The translations under genes were made by a program, and so were the position numbers. Positions 1 to 8,239 of a stretch of 64,000 nt of DNA are shown one piece after another. The stretch is from Lachnospiraceae bacterium (lineage in GTDB: Bacteria; Bacillota; Clostridia; Lachnospirales; Lachnospiraceae), in the NCBI GenBank assembly GCA_015057445.1, contig SVEI01000003.1:40160-104159 (forward strand), given 5' to 3'. The notes below the pieces were generated by a model that saw only the letters and a list, made by a program, of their open reading frames with translations, had not been told where the DNA came from and ran no database searches. Numbering within the stretch: the first letter of the stretch is position 1; every line of letters begins with the position of its first letter.

Positions 1-104
1 ATATCGGCGCTGGACTTGTCATGAAGAAGGGAAGTAAGATTGTGAAGCCTACTATTATTTTCGTACTGATGTTGCTGGCGCTTAAGGTGGCAGGGGTGTA
101 TTAA
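1..104 (+). CDS. TSUP (TauE/SafE) family membrane permease, C-terminal fragment
   Basis: Only the last 34 or so residues are in the window, read from position 3 to a TAA at 102-104. They give a glycine-rich turn (GAGLVMKKGSK) followed by a hydrophobic final helix. This looks like the end of sulfite/anion exporters of the TSUP (DUF81) family, where a G-S-(R/K) basic turn precedes the last transmembrane segment. The gene converges on the symporter gene and ends about 20 bases before a hairpin. The call rests on a short tail and could be another permease. Confidence 0.5.
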   Translation, partial: IGAGLVMKKGSKIVKPTIIFVLMLLALKVAGVY

Positions 105-108
105 ATAC

Positions 109-158
109 AGATAACAACAAAACAGCAGCCACAGAACTATTTTGTCCTATGGCTGCTG
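109..158 (-). terminator. Rho-independent terminator of the symporter operon
   Basis: A 12-bp stem with one mismatch is formed by CAGCAGCCACAG (123-134) and CTATGGCTGCTG (147-158). On the - strand it is followed by a T-rich run (TTTTGTTG). It lies just past the symporter stop codon and probably also slows transcription arriving from the + strand fragment. Confidence 0.65.
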
Positions 159-210
159 CTAGTAAATTCTCACTTTTACCCTCTATTCTTTTTCAACAAT
201 CTCACTCTAT

Positions 211-1509
211 CTACCCCTCATTGAACACTTCCTTATCCAGTGCACCCTCCTGGTTAGCAACAATGGTTGTACAAACTGCATCACCAGTTATATTTACAGC
301 TGTTCTAATCATATCAAGGATTCTATCAATACCCATAATAAGGGCAATTCCCTCAGTTGGAAGTCCAACTGAGTTAAGTACCATTGCAAGAGTTACGAGA
401 CCAACACTTGGAACACCTGCTGTACCGATGGAAGCAATAGTTGCTGTAAGAACTACTGTTGCTAAGTTTCCCAAAGTAAGCTCTATACCATACGCCTGAG
501 CTATAAACACTACCGCTACACCCTGCATAATAGACGTACCATCCATATTAATGGTAGCTCCAAGTGGAATGGTAAATGAAGAAATTCTCTTAGATACACC
601 CATCTTCTTATCAAGTGTATCGATGGACATAGGGATGGTTGCATTTGAGGTTGCTGTTGAGAATGCAAATCCCATAACCGGAAGGAACTTCTTAATAAAC
701 TTTAGCGGATTTAATCTTGTAAATACAAAAAGCAAAATCTGGTATATCACAAAACACTGCAATGCTAATGCTAGGATTACACTTCCCATATATTTAAGCA
801 TCGGCTGGAATGCAGAGAATCCTAAGTTTGCAAATGTTCTTGCTATGAGACAGAACACTCCGATAGGTGCTATCTTCATAATAGCCATAGTCATCTCCAT
901 CATTACATCATTGAACTGGCTGAAAAATGTAGCTACTGTGCTAGCCTTACTACCAAGCTTAGCAAGCATTATTCCCACGAAAAGTGCGAACACAATTATA
1001 GGAAGCATATCTCCACTTGCCATGGCACCTATAGGGTTCTTAGGAATAATGTTAAGAAGTGTCTCTGCAAGCTTTGTCTCTGTATTGGTACTACTAACCT
1101 CAGATCTTTGAATGGAATCCATATCGAGACCCACTCCTGGGTTAATCAAATATGCAACTGAAAGAGCTATAGTTACTGCAAGGGCTGTAGTGAAAATGTA
1201 AAACACTATAGTCTTTACACCAACCTTACCCAATGTCTTAGTATCACCGATAGCCATAGACCCACATACAAGTGAACAAAATACAAGTGGTACAACCAAC
1301 ATCTGCATTAATCGGATAAAGCCCTGACCTACTACATAAAACACTCCCTCTACAATATACTTATCTCTGAAATCCGCCATGCTCTCAGGCATAAAATAGT
1401 GAAGTGACACACCAAAAAGTGCTCCTACAATAAGCGCAATAAATATCTTCGTAGAAAGACCTATGCCTTTCTTCTCATTACCTTCAACATTAATCTTCTT
1501 ATCTGACAT
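211..1509 (-). CDS. Dicarboxylate/amino acid:cation symporter (DAACS family)
   Basis: This 432-residue protein is an inner-membrane sodium- or proton-coupled carrier of the GltP/SstT type. Family landmarks are visible: TSNATIPMSID near residue 285, PLGATINMDGTSIMQG near 315, a serine/glycine hairpin (ASIGTAGVPSVG) near 360, and the terminal NITGDAVCTTIVA that forms part of the substrate site. Length is normal for the family. Its ATG overlaps the stop of the upstream RmlD-like gene by one base (TAATG), with GGGAGGG eight bases before the start, so the two are co-transcribed. Substrate (aspartate, glutamate, serine or a dicarboxylate) cannot be told from sequence alone. Confidence 0.93.
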   Translation of the reverse strand: MSDKKINVEGNEKKGIGLSTKIFIALIVGALFGVSLHYFMPESMADFRDKYIVEGVFYVVGQGFIRLMQMLVVPLVFCSLVCGSMAIGDTKTLGKVGVKTIVFYIFTTALAVTIALSVAYLINPGVGLDMDSIQRSEVSSTNTETKLAETLLNIIPKNPIGAMASGDMLPIIVFALFVGIMLAKLGSKASTVATFFSQFNDVMMEMTMAIMKIAPIGVFCLIARTFANLGFSAFQPMLKYMGSVILALALQCFVIYQILLFVFTRLNPLKFIKKFLPVMGFAFSTATSNATIPMSIDTLDKKMGVSKRISSFTIPLGATINMDGTSIMQGVAVVFIAQAYGIELTLGNLATVVLTATIASIGTAGVPSVGLVTLAMVLNSVGLPTEGIALIMGIDRILDMIRTAVNITGDAVCTTIVANQEGALDKEVFNEG

Positions 1510-2354
1510 TACTCAAGCCCTCCCGTCTCTTCAAGATATTCCTTAAGAGCCTCTCTCCACTCTGCAGGTTCCTCGATGCCTGACAGTCTAAGCATCATAT
1601 TGTCTAATACACAATAGTCAGGACGAAGAATATCATGCTTTTCAACCGGTACCAGCTTTAGCTTGTCAGTATTTCCAGTGTATTCAAGTATTGCCTGAGC
1701 ATACTCATATCTGTTACAGCTTCCCTTGCAAACTGCGTGGTATAAACCATACTCATCATTATCTATAAAATATCTGATAACTTTTGCAAGCTCCTTACAT
1801 GAAGTCGGAACACCGTATCTATTCTCAGCTACTAGGAATTCCTCTTCCTTACCAACAGCACTAAGCAACTCATCCACAAAATCCTTTCCGATTCCATAAG
1901 TCCACGAACTTCTAATTATAACGAATCTCTTACACAGCTGACTTACGAATCTCTCACCAGCCTCCTTAGACTTACCGTAAATGCTCTTGGGATGAGTCTT
2001 GTCAAACTCATTATAAGGTCTTGAAGAATTTGCACAGAATACGTCATCAGTAGACATATGTATAAGCTTTCCGCTTATCTCCTCCACTGCTGCCGCAACA
2101 TTTCTTACGCCTAATGCATTAACATTATAAGCCTCATCCACATGCTCCTCACAATACTTAACATCTGTAAGAGATGCACAGTTAATAACCACATCCGGTC
2201 TGTGAAGACGTGCATAATGAGTCACCTGCTCAAGGTCAGTAACATCAATATCCTCCTTATCTGTGTTAAGAAGCTGATATTTACTTCTGTCAAGCAGCTT
2301 GTTCAGTGCCGAACCCACATGGCCCGAAGCACCTGTAATCCACACCTTTAACAT
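1509..2354 (-). CDS. RmlD-like SDR family sugar-nucleotide reductase
   Basis: The 281-residue protein is an extended short-chain dehydrogenase of the RmlD (dTDP-4-dehydrorhamnose reductase) type. It begins with the NAD(P)-binding GASGHVGSAL motif, carries STDDVF in the position of the catalytic Ser/Thr, and has the catalytic Y-x3-K as YGKSKEAGERF near residue 145. No other rhamnose genes are nearby and it is translationally coupled to a symporter, so a rhamnose role is not supported. The fold also occurs in methionine adenosyltransferase regulatory subunits. An SD of GGAGG precedes the ATG by nine bases. Family assignment is firm; the substrate is unknown. Confidence 0.85.
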   Translation of the reverse strand: MLKVWITGASGHVGSALNKLLDRSKYQLLNTDKEDIDVTDLEQVTHYARLHRPDVVINCASLTDVKYCEEHVDEAYNVNALGVRNVAAAVEEISGKLIHMSTDDVFCANSSRPYNEFDKTHPKSIYGKSKEAGERFVSQLCKRFVIIRSSWTYGIGKDFVDELLSAVGKEEEFLVAENRYGVPTSCKELAKVIRYFIDNDEYGLYHAVCKGSCNRYEYAQAILEYTGNTDKLKLVPVEKHDILRPDYCVLDNMMLRLSGIEEPAEWREALKEYLEETGGLE

Positions 2355-2395
2355 TAAATTAACCCTCCTGATTTTTCCTTTGATTATATAGATTT

Positions 2396-2443
2396 TCCAT
2401 ATAAATAGAAAAGAGCAACTTACATACCCCTTAAGTTGCTCTT
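2396..2443 (-). terminator. Rho-independent terminator after the YwmB-like gene
   Basis: A perfect 11-bp stem AAGAGCAACTT (2411-2421) and AAGTTGCTCTT (2433-2443) is followed on the - strand by TTCTATTT. It separates the YwmB-like gene from the RmlD-like gene downstream. Confidence 0.8.
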
Positions 2444-2505
2444 CAATTAACTAATTATATCAAATCTTTTTTTTTCTTGTCAATGGAAACTGGTTTCATA
2501 ACAAC

Positions 2506-3267
2506 CTAAAATGACCTGTCAACAAATGGTACTCCCATATGAATATATGTTATGTCTTCAACCGAATCATAGTCTATTGCAATGTTCACATTTACCTTCT
2601 CGTCATTTTGAAACACGTATTCATCTATATTTTTTGAATAACCATATACCATATACACATTGTCAAACTCCACTGTCTCCACTGTTTTAGCATCTGTACT
2701 TTCTAGAAACTCTACCACATACTGTTCCTTTTGGCTATCCACAAGTTCGCCCTTAACCTGTGAACAAAGATAAATGTTTGTGGTTGGATTCATCCCCAAA
2801 TCTTTATACATTTCTCTTAGAATATCACAATAATTGCTGGTGTGCTTAGCAGCTACACCCTTCAATTCTATCTCCACCATAACATAATTTTCTACTGTGA
2901 CCTGATTATATTTGTCTGTAACTTGCAAGGAAATTACCTTAATGGTTGTATCTCCATTTTGTCCCAGCTTAACTAAGGTGGTGGTTCTTCCATCTGCCAT
3001 ATCTTCGTGATTAACTTCATAATCAGCAGTAATTCCAAGCTTTTTTGCTAATGACTTAACCATTTCTTCCTTTGCTTCATCACTTAACTCCTGGTCTCCA
3101 TAATATGCATACGCTTTAGTACTTCCAGCCGTAAGATTTTCTACCCCCTGGCTCATCACCTGTTCTACCATCTGCTTTTCTCTGTCGATGGAATTATTAA
3201 TTGCAAGTTGCAGTATAGCAGCAGCCCAAATAAGTACAATTAGATATATTTTTGATTTTTTATTCAT
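2506..3267 (-). CDS. YwmB-like (DUF1779) secreted or membrane-anchored protein
   Basis: The protein has 253 residues from the ATG at 3267. This start is preferred over an upstream in-frame ATG because AAAGGGGAAATGAC gives a ribosome site at the right distance. It opens with lysines and one hydrophobic segment (IYLIVLIWAAAILQLAI), so it is a signal-anchor or exported protein. The rest resembles the YwmB family of Firmicutes: a roughly 230-residue extracellular domain with a repeated alpha/beta pattern. Function is not known. It stands alone, upstream of its own terminator and divergent from tyrA. The family call is by overall pattern and not by a diagnostic motif. Confidence 0.6.
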   Translation of the reverse strand: MNKKSKIYLIVLIWAAAILQLAINNSIDREKQMVEQVMSQGVENLTAGSTKAYAYYGDQELSDEAKEEMVKSLAKKLGITADYEVNHEDMADGRTTTLVKLGQNGDTTIKVISLQVTDKYNQVTVENYVMVEIELKGVAAKHTSNYCDILREMYKDLGMNPTTNIYLCSQVKGELVDSQKEQYVVEFLESTDAKTVETVEFDNVYMVYGYSKNIDEYVFQNDEKVNVNIAIDYDSVEDITYIHMGVPFVDRSF

Positions 3268-3436
3268 GTCATTTCCCCTTTTTAATAAAATCATAAACTG
3301 ATTATTTCCATAAAAATTCCCATTTATACAATTTCCATACAAAATATGCAATTTAGGGATTGATTTAACGCTTTAAAGTGTTGTAATATGTCTATAGGAG
3401 TTTTCTCCGTATTATGAATAAAGAAGGGATTTTTCT

Positions 3437-4279
3437 ATGACAGTTGGAATAGTTGGATTAGGTCTTATTGGTGGCTCCTTTGCCAAGGCCTACAGTGAAC
3501 ATGATGAACATAGAGTTTACGCTTACGATATAAATGAACAGGTTATGAATGACGCTTACCACATGAAGATTATGGAAGATGAGCTAAATGAATCCTCCAT
3601 ACCAAGTTGCGACTTAATTCTTCTCGCCTTATACCCACAAGCATCCATAGACTACCTAAAAGCAAATGCTAAGTTTATTAGTAGTCATACTATGGTTATT
3701 GATTGCTGTGGTGTTAAGGAGTATGTCTGCAAGGAATGTTATCCTATAGCTAAAGAATACGGCTTTACATTTGTAGGTGGTCATCCTATGGCTGGACGAC
3801 ATTTCTCAGGTCTTGAATACAGTATGAAGACTATGTACAACGGAGCGTCTATGGTGCTAGTGCCAGAAGACTTAGCTGACGAGGCAACTATTGCAAAGGC
3901 AAAAAAGCTTCTCTCCCCTATAAAATTTGGCAAGTTTACTATCTGTGATGCTAGAAGACATGACGCCATGATTGCATTTACATCCCAGATGGCACACGTA
4001 GTATCTAATGCATACGTGAAAAGTCCAACAGCTAAGAACCACGACGGTTTTTCCGCCGGTAGTTACAAGGATTTAACCCGAGTTGCCTGGCTTAATGAGA
4101 ATATGTGGACAGAGCTTTTCCTAGAGAATAAGGAGTGCCTACTAGAGGAATTGACTTACTTTATAAACTCACTGAATGAATATAAAACTGCTATGGAAAA
4201 TGATGATGCTGATACATTAAAAGCACTTTTAGCAGAAGGTAAGAAATGTAAGGAAGAGATTGACGGAATTTCGGAATAA
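3437..4279 (+). CDS. tyrA: Prephenate dehydrogenase
   Basis: This enzyme makes 4-hydroxyphenylpyruvate from prephenate in tyrosine synthesis, using NAD(P). The 280-residue protein starts with the nucleotide-binding GIVGLGLIGGSFAKA. It has the conserved GGHPMAGRHFSGLEYS near residue 115, carrying the substrate-binding histidine, and an all-helical dimerisation half. It ends without a C-terminal ACT domain, so feedback control by tyrosine, if any, must work differently from the longer Bacillus form. AAGG lies nine bases before the ATG. It is monocistronic, with the thrS promoter starting right after the stop codon. Confidence 0.93.
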   Translation: MTVGIVGLGLIGGSFAKAYSEHDEHRVYAYDINEQVMNDAYHMKIMEDELNESSIPSCDLILLALYPQASIDYLKANAKFISSHTMVIDCCGVKEYVCKECYPIAKEYGFTFVGGHPMAGRHFSGLEYSMKTMYNGASMVLVPEDLADEATIAKAKKLLSPIKFGKFTICDARRHDAMIAFTSQMAHVVSNAYVKSPTAKNHDGFSAGSYKDLTRVAWLNENMWTELFLENKECLLEELTYFINSLNEYKTAMENDDADTLKALLAEGKKCKEEIDGISE

Positions 4280-4287
4280 ATATACAC

Positions 4288-4316
4288 TTGACATTTTTAA
4301 ATTTCAGTCCTAAAAT
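4288..4316 (+). promoter_or_regulatory. Sigma-A promoter of the thrS T-box transcript
   Basis: A consensus -35 TTGACA (4288-4293), a 17-base spacer and a -10 TAAAAT (4311-4316) lie just after the tyrA stop and about 25 bases before the T-box stem I. Confidence 0.85.
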
Positions 4317-4334
4317 CAAACTTAGTTTAATAAA

Positions 4335-4606
4335 CTTATCAGCTATGAAGAGACGAGTACCATAAAATCGGTCTACAGAGAGAATTCCACTACCCGCTGA
4401 GAGAGAATTCAGAATACGCTTATGGGAAGACTACCTCGGAGCTGCCTGTGCAAAACACAGGCCGTTGATTACGTTACAATCATAAAGAAGTGTCACCTTG
4501 AAAGATGCATGAGTATCCATTGGATGTTAGGTATTTATACAAGGTGGAACTAGGGTGGAACCGCGATTTATCGTCCCTAGCGTAATTATTACGCTAGGGA
4601 TTTTTA
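4335..4606 (+). promoter_or_regulatory. T-box leader controlling thrS
   Basis: The leader carries the T-box signature AGGGTGGAACCGCG at 4552-4565, which pairs with the 3' end of uncharged tRNA in the antiterminator. This is followed by an intrinsic terminator: an 11-bp stem CCCTAGCGTAA (4575-4585) with TTACGCTAGGG (4589-4599), then ATTTTTA. Stem I begins near 4338. The stretch GAAGACTACCTC at 4426-4437 contains ACT and ACC, both threonine codons, and is the likely specifier region. Uncharged tRNA-Thr would therefore favour read-through into thrS. The exact specifier codon was not modelled. Confidence 0.9.
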
Positions 4607-4616
4607 TATTCCTTTT

Positions 4617-4867
4617 CCACACAGCACCGACTAAGGGATTCCGGCGACTGTAAGAGGTCACCTTCATCCCTTGTCGGATGCTTGTGTGGGAAGTCACAAT
4701 ATCGCCCCTAGCAATAGGCAGCCCTGTGAATTACAGGCGCTTAATCGATAACCAGCTTAGCTAACATAGGTAAGGGGTGAAGGTTACCTCTTACAGTCGC
4801 CGAAACCCCTTTGCCTATGAGCTAAGCGTCCGGGCTACTATATCCCTGTAATCACAGGGTGTCCGGA
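4617..4867 (+). repeat. Paired opposed hairpins with complementary loops (REP-like doublet) in the thrS leader
   Basis: About 250 bases between the T-box terminator and thrS hold two long hairpins, 4617-4689 and 4755-4827. Their loops are reverse complements of each other over 23 bases (4643-4665 against 4779-4801) with one difference. A third small hairpin (CCCTGT-aatc-ACAGGG, inside TCCGG/CCGGA) follows at 4829-4867. A related one (CCTGTgaattACAGG) lies between the two large ones. No reading frame is supported. Either this is an inserted inverted pair of palindromic repeats or a second structured part of the leader. Confidence 0.7.
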
Positions 4868-4896
4868 GAACCAACATATAGAAAGGAAGAAAAAAC

Positions 4897-6834
4897 ATGA
4901 TTATCACACTTAAAGACGGATCATCAAAAGAGTACGCTCAGCCAATGAGTGCCTATGACATAGCTGCTGACATCAGCGAGGGTCTTGCACGTATGGCTTG
5001 TGCAGCAGAGATTAACGGAGAGGTATGTGACCTTAGAACAATTGTTGATAAGGACTCTACTCTTAACATTTTCACATTTAATGATGAGGAAGGTAAGAAA
5101 ACCTTCTGGCATACAGCAAGCCACATTTTAGCACAGGCTGTTAAGCACATTTTCCCAGATGCAAAGTGTGCTATAGGACCAGCTATTGACAATGGTTTTT
5201 ACTATGACTTCGATATGCCTTCACTTAGCCGTGAGGACTTAGATAAGATTGAGGCTGAGATGAAGAAAATCGTTAAAGAGGGTTCTGAGGTAACTGCATT
5301 TACCCTTCCAAGAGCTGAGGCTATCAAGCTTATGGAGGAGAAGGATGAGCCTTACAAGGTAGAGCTTATTAACGACCTTCCAGAGGATGCAACTATTAGC
5401 TTCTATACTATGGGTGATTTCACTGACCTTTGTGCAGGTCCTCACCTTATGAATACTAAGGCTGTTAAGTTCTTCAAGTTAACATCTTCATCAGGTGCTT
5501 ACTGGAGAGGAAACTCAGACAACAAGATGCTTACTAGAATCTATGGTACTGCATTTACTAAGAAGGCAGATCTTGAGGAAAGACTTGAGTTTTTAGAGAA
5601 TATTAAGCTTCGTGACCACAACAAGCTTGGACGTGAGCTTGAGCTTTTCACAACTGTTGACGTAATCGGTCAGGGACTTCCACTTCTTATGCCAAAGGGT
5701 GTTCAGATTATCCAAACTCTTCAGAGATGGATTGAGGACGAGGAGGAAAAGCGTGGTTATGTAAGAACTAAGACTCCTCTTATGGCAAAGAGCGACCTTT
5801 ACAAGATTTCAGGACACTGGGATCACTACAAGGATGGTATGTTCGTACTTGGTGACGAGGAAAAAGACAAGGAGGTATTCGCCCTTCGTCCTATGACTTG
5901 TCCATTCCAGTACTATGTTTATAAGGCAAGCCAGAAGTCATACAGAGACTTACCTATCAGATACGGTGAGACTTCAACCTTATTTAGAAACGAGGACTCA
6001 GGTGAGATGCACGGTTTAACACGTGTTCGCCAGTTTACTATATCAGAGGGTCACTTAATTGTTAGACCTGACCAGATGATTAGCGAGTTTAAGGATTGTA
6101 TAGCTCTTGCACAATACTGCTTACAGACCTTAGGAGTTGAAGAAGATGTAACATATCACTTATCAAAGTGGGATCCTGAAAATAAGGAAAAATACATCGG
6201 TGAGCCTGAGGTTTGGGAGAAGACAGAGCAAGATATTAGAAATATTCTTAATGAGTTAAATATACCATTTACAGAGGATGTAGGAGAGGCTGCATTCTAT
6301 GGTCCTAAGGTAGATATTAATGCTAAAAATGTTTACGGCAAGGAAGACACTATGATTACCATTCAGTGGGATGCTTTACTTGCAGAACAGTTCGATATGT
6401 ACTTCATCAACAAGGACGGCGAGAAGGAAAGACCTTACATCATCCATAGAACCTCTATGGGATGCTATGAGAGAACTCTTGCTTGGCTTATCGAGAAGTA
6501 CGCTGGTGCATTCCCAACTTGGTTATCACCAGAGCAGGTTCGTATCCTTCCTATTTCAGAGAAGCATCACGAGTATGCAAACACTGTACTTGCAAAGCTT
6601 AAAGCTGCTGGTGTTCGCGCTACTATAGATGAGAGAGCTGAAAAGATTGGCTACAAGATTCGTGAGGCAAGATTAAATAAGCTTCCTTATATGCTTATCA
6701 TCGGTGCTAACGAGGAAGAGTCAGGCACAGTTTCAGTTAGAAAGCGTGGCGAGGACGGCGACCTTGGAAGCATGGAAGCAGATAAATTCATCGCTGATAT
6801 CGTTAAGGAAATTGCAGATAAGGTAATAAACTAA
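4897..6834 (+). CDS. thrS: Threonyl-tRNA synthetase
   Basis: The enzyme charges tRNA-Thr. At 645 residues it is full length. It has an N-terminal TGS domain (residues 1-60), the editing domain with HTASHILAQAVK near residue 75, and the class II catalytic core. The core has motif 2 as RNEDSGEMHGLTRVRQF and motif 3 near TSMGCYERTLAW. The zinc ligands are Cys in RPMTCPF, His in SEGHLI and His in IIHRTSMG. The C-terminal anticodon-binding domain starts near PEQVRILP. The MTCPF and SEGH variants are those I associate with clostridial ThrS rather than the E. coli MNCPGH/DDAH form. The T-box upstream is the expected control for this gene. Confidence 0.97.
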   Translation: MIITLKDGSSKEYAQPMSAYDIAADISEGLARMACAAEINGEVCDLRTIVDKDSTLNIFTFNDEEGKKTFWHTASHILAQAVKHIFPDAKCAIGPAIDNGFYYDFDMPSLSREDLDKIEAEMKKIVKEGSEVTAFTLPRAEAIKLMEEKDEPYKVELINDLPEDATISFYTMGDFTDLCAGPHLMNTKAVKFFKLTSSSGAYWRGNSDNKMLTRIYGTAFTKKADLEERLEFLENIKLRDHNKLGRELELFTTVDVIGQGLPLLMPKGVQIIQTLQRWIEDEEEKRGYVRTKTPLMAKSDLYKISGHWDHYKDGMFVLGDEEKDKEVFALRPMTCPFQYYVYKASQKSYRDLPIRYGETSTLFRNEDSGEMHGLTRVRQFTISEGHLIVRPDQMISEFKDCIALAQYCLQTLGVEEDVTYHLSKWDPENKEKYIGEPEVWEKTEQDIRNILNELNIPFTEDVGEAAFYGPKVDINAKNVYGKEDTMITIQWDALLAEQFDMYFINKDGEKERPYIIHRTSMGCYERTLAWLIEKYAGAFPTWLSPEQVRILPISEKHHEYANTVLAKLKAAGVRATIDERAEKIGYKIREARLNKLPYMLIIGANEEESGTVSVRKRGEDGDLGSMEADKFIADIVKEIADKVIN

Positions 6835-6869
6835 AATATTTCTATATATACATCATTATGTATGTTACA

Positions 6870-6914
6870 AATATGGAAGAGGCAACATCCAGTTTTGTCT
6901 CTTCCATATTTTTT
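6870..6914 (+). terminator. Rho-independent terminator of thrS
   Basis: A perfect 12-bp stem AATATGGAAGAG (6870-6881) and CTCTTCCATATT (6899-6910) is followed by TTTT. It sits between the thrS stop and the start of the next gene. This argues against starting that gene further upstream. Confidence 0.88.
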
Positions 6915-6933
6915 ACCAAAGGAGGACATACAT

Positions 6934-7464
6934 ATGATATGCTACAATTGCAATTCCCAACTTCCAGATAACTCAACTTATTTGCCTCCACAAAAAAGAG
7001 GCAATTGGATTGCAATGGGTATTACAATCGGTGCTTTATATATGACCCTCGTAATCCTTGTAATCTTATTAGTATGCCAACGCAATTACAAAGATAAAGA
7101 AGAAGATATGATAGCTCCTTTAACTACATATACTGAGGATCTTATATCTTCCATCTCCATCTACGATGGCACCTATGTCCTAGAAAGTGTTTCTGCTTTA
7201 GGTTTAACTTACTCCAGAGAAGAGATGGAAGCAATGACAGGTGAAAGTTTTGATATGAAGCTAATTATTGCAGGAGATAAATGTACTCTTAATGCTAATT
7301 CCATAGGCTACGATATGGCTTCTTGTTCTATTGCAATAGATGGCAACGACATAACACTTGATGATGGTATAGATGAGATTACAGGCTTCTATGACGAACA
7401 AGAGGAAAGTATTACTTTATATTCAAGTGGTGTAGATATGAAATTTGTTAAACAAAAAAACTAA
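6934..7464 (+). CDS. Membrane protein with degenerate zinc ribbon, paralogue of the next gene
   Basis: I place the start at the ATG at 6934, after AAAGGAGGACATACAT. A longer frame would run through the thrS terminator. The 176-residue protein has an N-terminal CYNCNSQLP, which is the first half of a zinc ribbon. The second CxxC seen in its neighbour is replaced by TYLPP. Next come one transmembrane helix (residues 27-50) and an extracytoplasmic domain beginning YDGTYVLESVS. That domain aligns with the downstream protein (DMEAMMGESYDM there, EMEAMTGESFDM here). It looks like a tandem duplicate that has lost metal binding. Function unknown. Confidence 0.75.
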   Translation: MICYNCNSQLPDNSTYLPPQKRGNWIAMGITIGALYMTLVILVILLVCQRNYKDKEEDMIAPLTTYTEDLISSISIYDGTYVLESVSALGLTYSREEMEAMTGESFDMKLIIAGDKCTLNANSIGYDMASCSIAIDGNDITLDDGIDEITGFYDEQEESITLYSSGVDMKFVKQKN

Positions 7465-7582
7465 TGTATAATTCATAGGTAACCAAAAGATACCTTTATT
7501 CAAAATCTAAAGTTTTTCCGTAAATTTTTGCATTTTTATTCAAAAATAATGTTTTATTTTGCAAGAAAATATGCTAGTATTA

Positions 7583-7611
7583 AAAGAGCTTGTTTTTTAT
7601 ACAAGCTCTTT
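7583..7611 (+). other. Hairpin in the leader of the second zinc-ribbon gene
   Basis: AAAGAGCTTGT (7583-7593) pairs perfectly with ACAAGCTCTTT (7601-7611) over 11 bp with a T-rich loop. It has no T run after it. It is therefore either a weak terminator for the previous gene or a structured leader. Confidence 0.4.
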
Positions 7612-7645
7612 ACCATTTAAAAGAGAGAAAGAGAGGAAAAAACTT

Positions 7646-8170
7646 ATGGTATGTCAGAATTGTGGAACTCAGTTACCAGACGGAACTCCATCATGTCCTA
7701 CTTGTGGCGCTCAGATGTTTGCACCACAGCAGCCATACATGGATCCAAATCAGCCTTATACTGCAGCACCAGCTGCTCCAGCTAAGAAGAGCAACGGAGC
7801 ACTTATCGGAATTATCGTTGCAGTAGTAGCAGTTATCGCTATTGTACTTGTTGCAGTTAGCCTTCTTGGTGGTAGTGAGTACGATGGAAAGTATAAGCTT
7901 ACTACATGTACTTATATGGGTCAGGAATTCAGTATTTCTGATATGGAAGCTATGATGGGCGAGAGCTATGACATGACATTAACAGTTAAGGGTAGCAGAT
8001 GTACTCTTACTTCTGATGGAGAGACTGGTAAGGGTAAGATTTCATTCGATGGCAATACTGTAACAATCGAAGACGATGAGGAAACTCTTGAAGGAGAGTA
8101 TGATGCAGACGCTAAGACCATTACAATCAATATGTATGGTGTTGGTATGATTTTCGAGTTACAGGATTAA
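7646..8170 (+). CDS. Zinc-ribbon membrane protein
   Basis: From the ATG at 7646 (GAGAGG upstream) the protein has 174 residues. It has an intact zinc ribbon (CQNCGTQLPDGTPSCPTCG), a proline/alanine-rich linker, one transmembrane helix (GALIGIIVAVVAVIAIVLV, residues 52-70) and an extracytoplasmic domain of about 100 residues starting YDGKYKLTTCTY. The domain matches that of the preceding gene, so the two arose by duplication. Proteins of this layout are common in Lachnospiraceae, usually without a known role. Confidence 0.8.
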   Translation: MVCQNCGTQLPDGTPSCPTCGAQMFAPQQPYMDPNQPYTAAPAAPAKKSNGALIGIIVAVVAVIAIVLVAVSLLGGSEYDGKYKLTTCTYMGQEFSISDMEAMMGESYDMTLTVKGSRCTLTSDGETGKGKISFDGNTVTIEDDEETLEGEYDADAKTITINMYGVGMIFELQD

Positions 8171-8188
8171 TTACCGTTAATCTACAAT

Positions 8189-8226
8189 AAAAGGGGCGCA
8201 GCTTTAAGCTGCGCCCCTTTTATTGT
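8189..8226. terminator. Bidirectional rho-independent terminator
   Basis: A 16-bp stem made by 8189-8204 and 8206-8221 (core GGGGCGCAGC/GCTGCGCCCC) has A runs on one side and T runs on the other. It can therefore stop transcription from both converging genes. Confidence 0.92.
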
Positions 8227-8239
8227 TATATAGTTTACA

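Noticed and set aside
6862..6933. Upstream start for the first zinc-ribbon gene
   Set aside because: The extension would pass through the thrS terminator hairpin; the ATG at 6934 has a perfect ribosome site.
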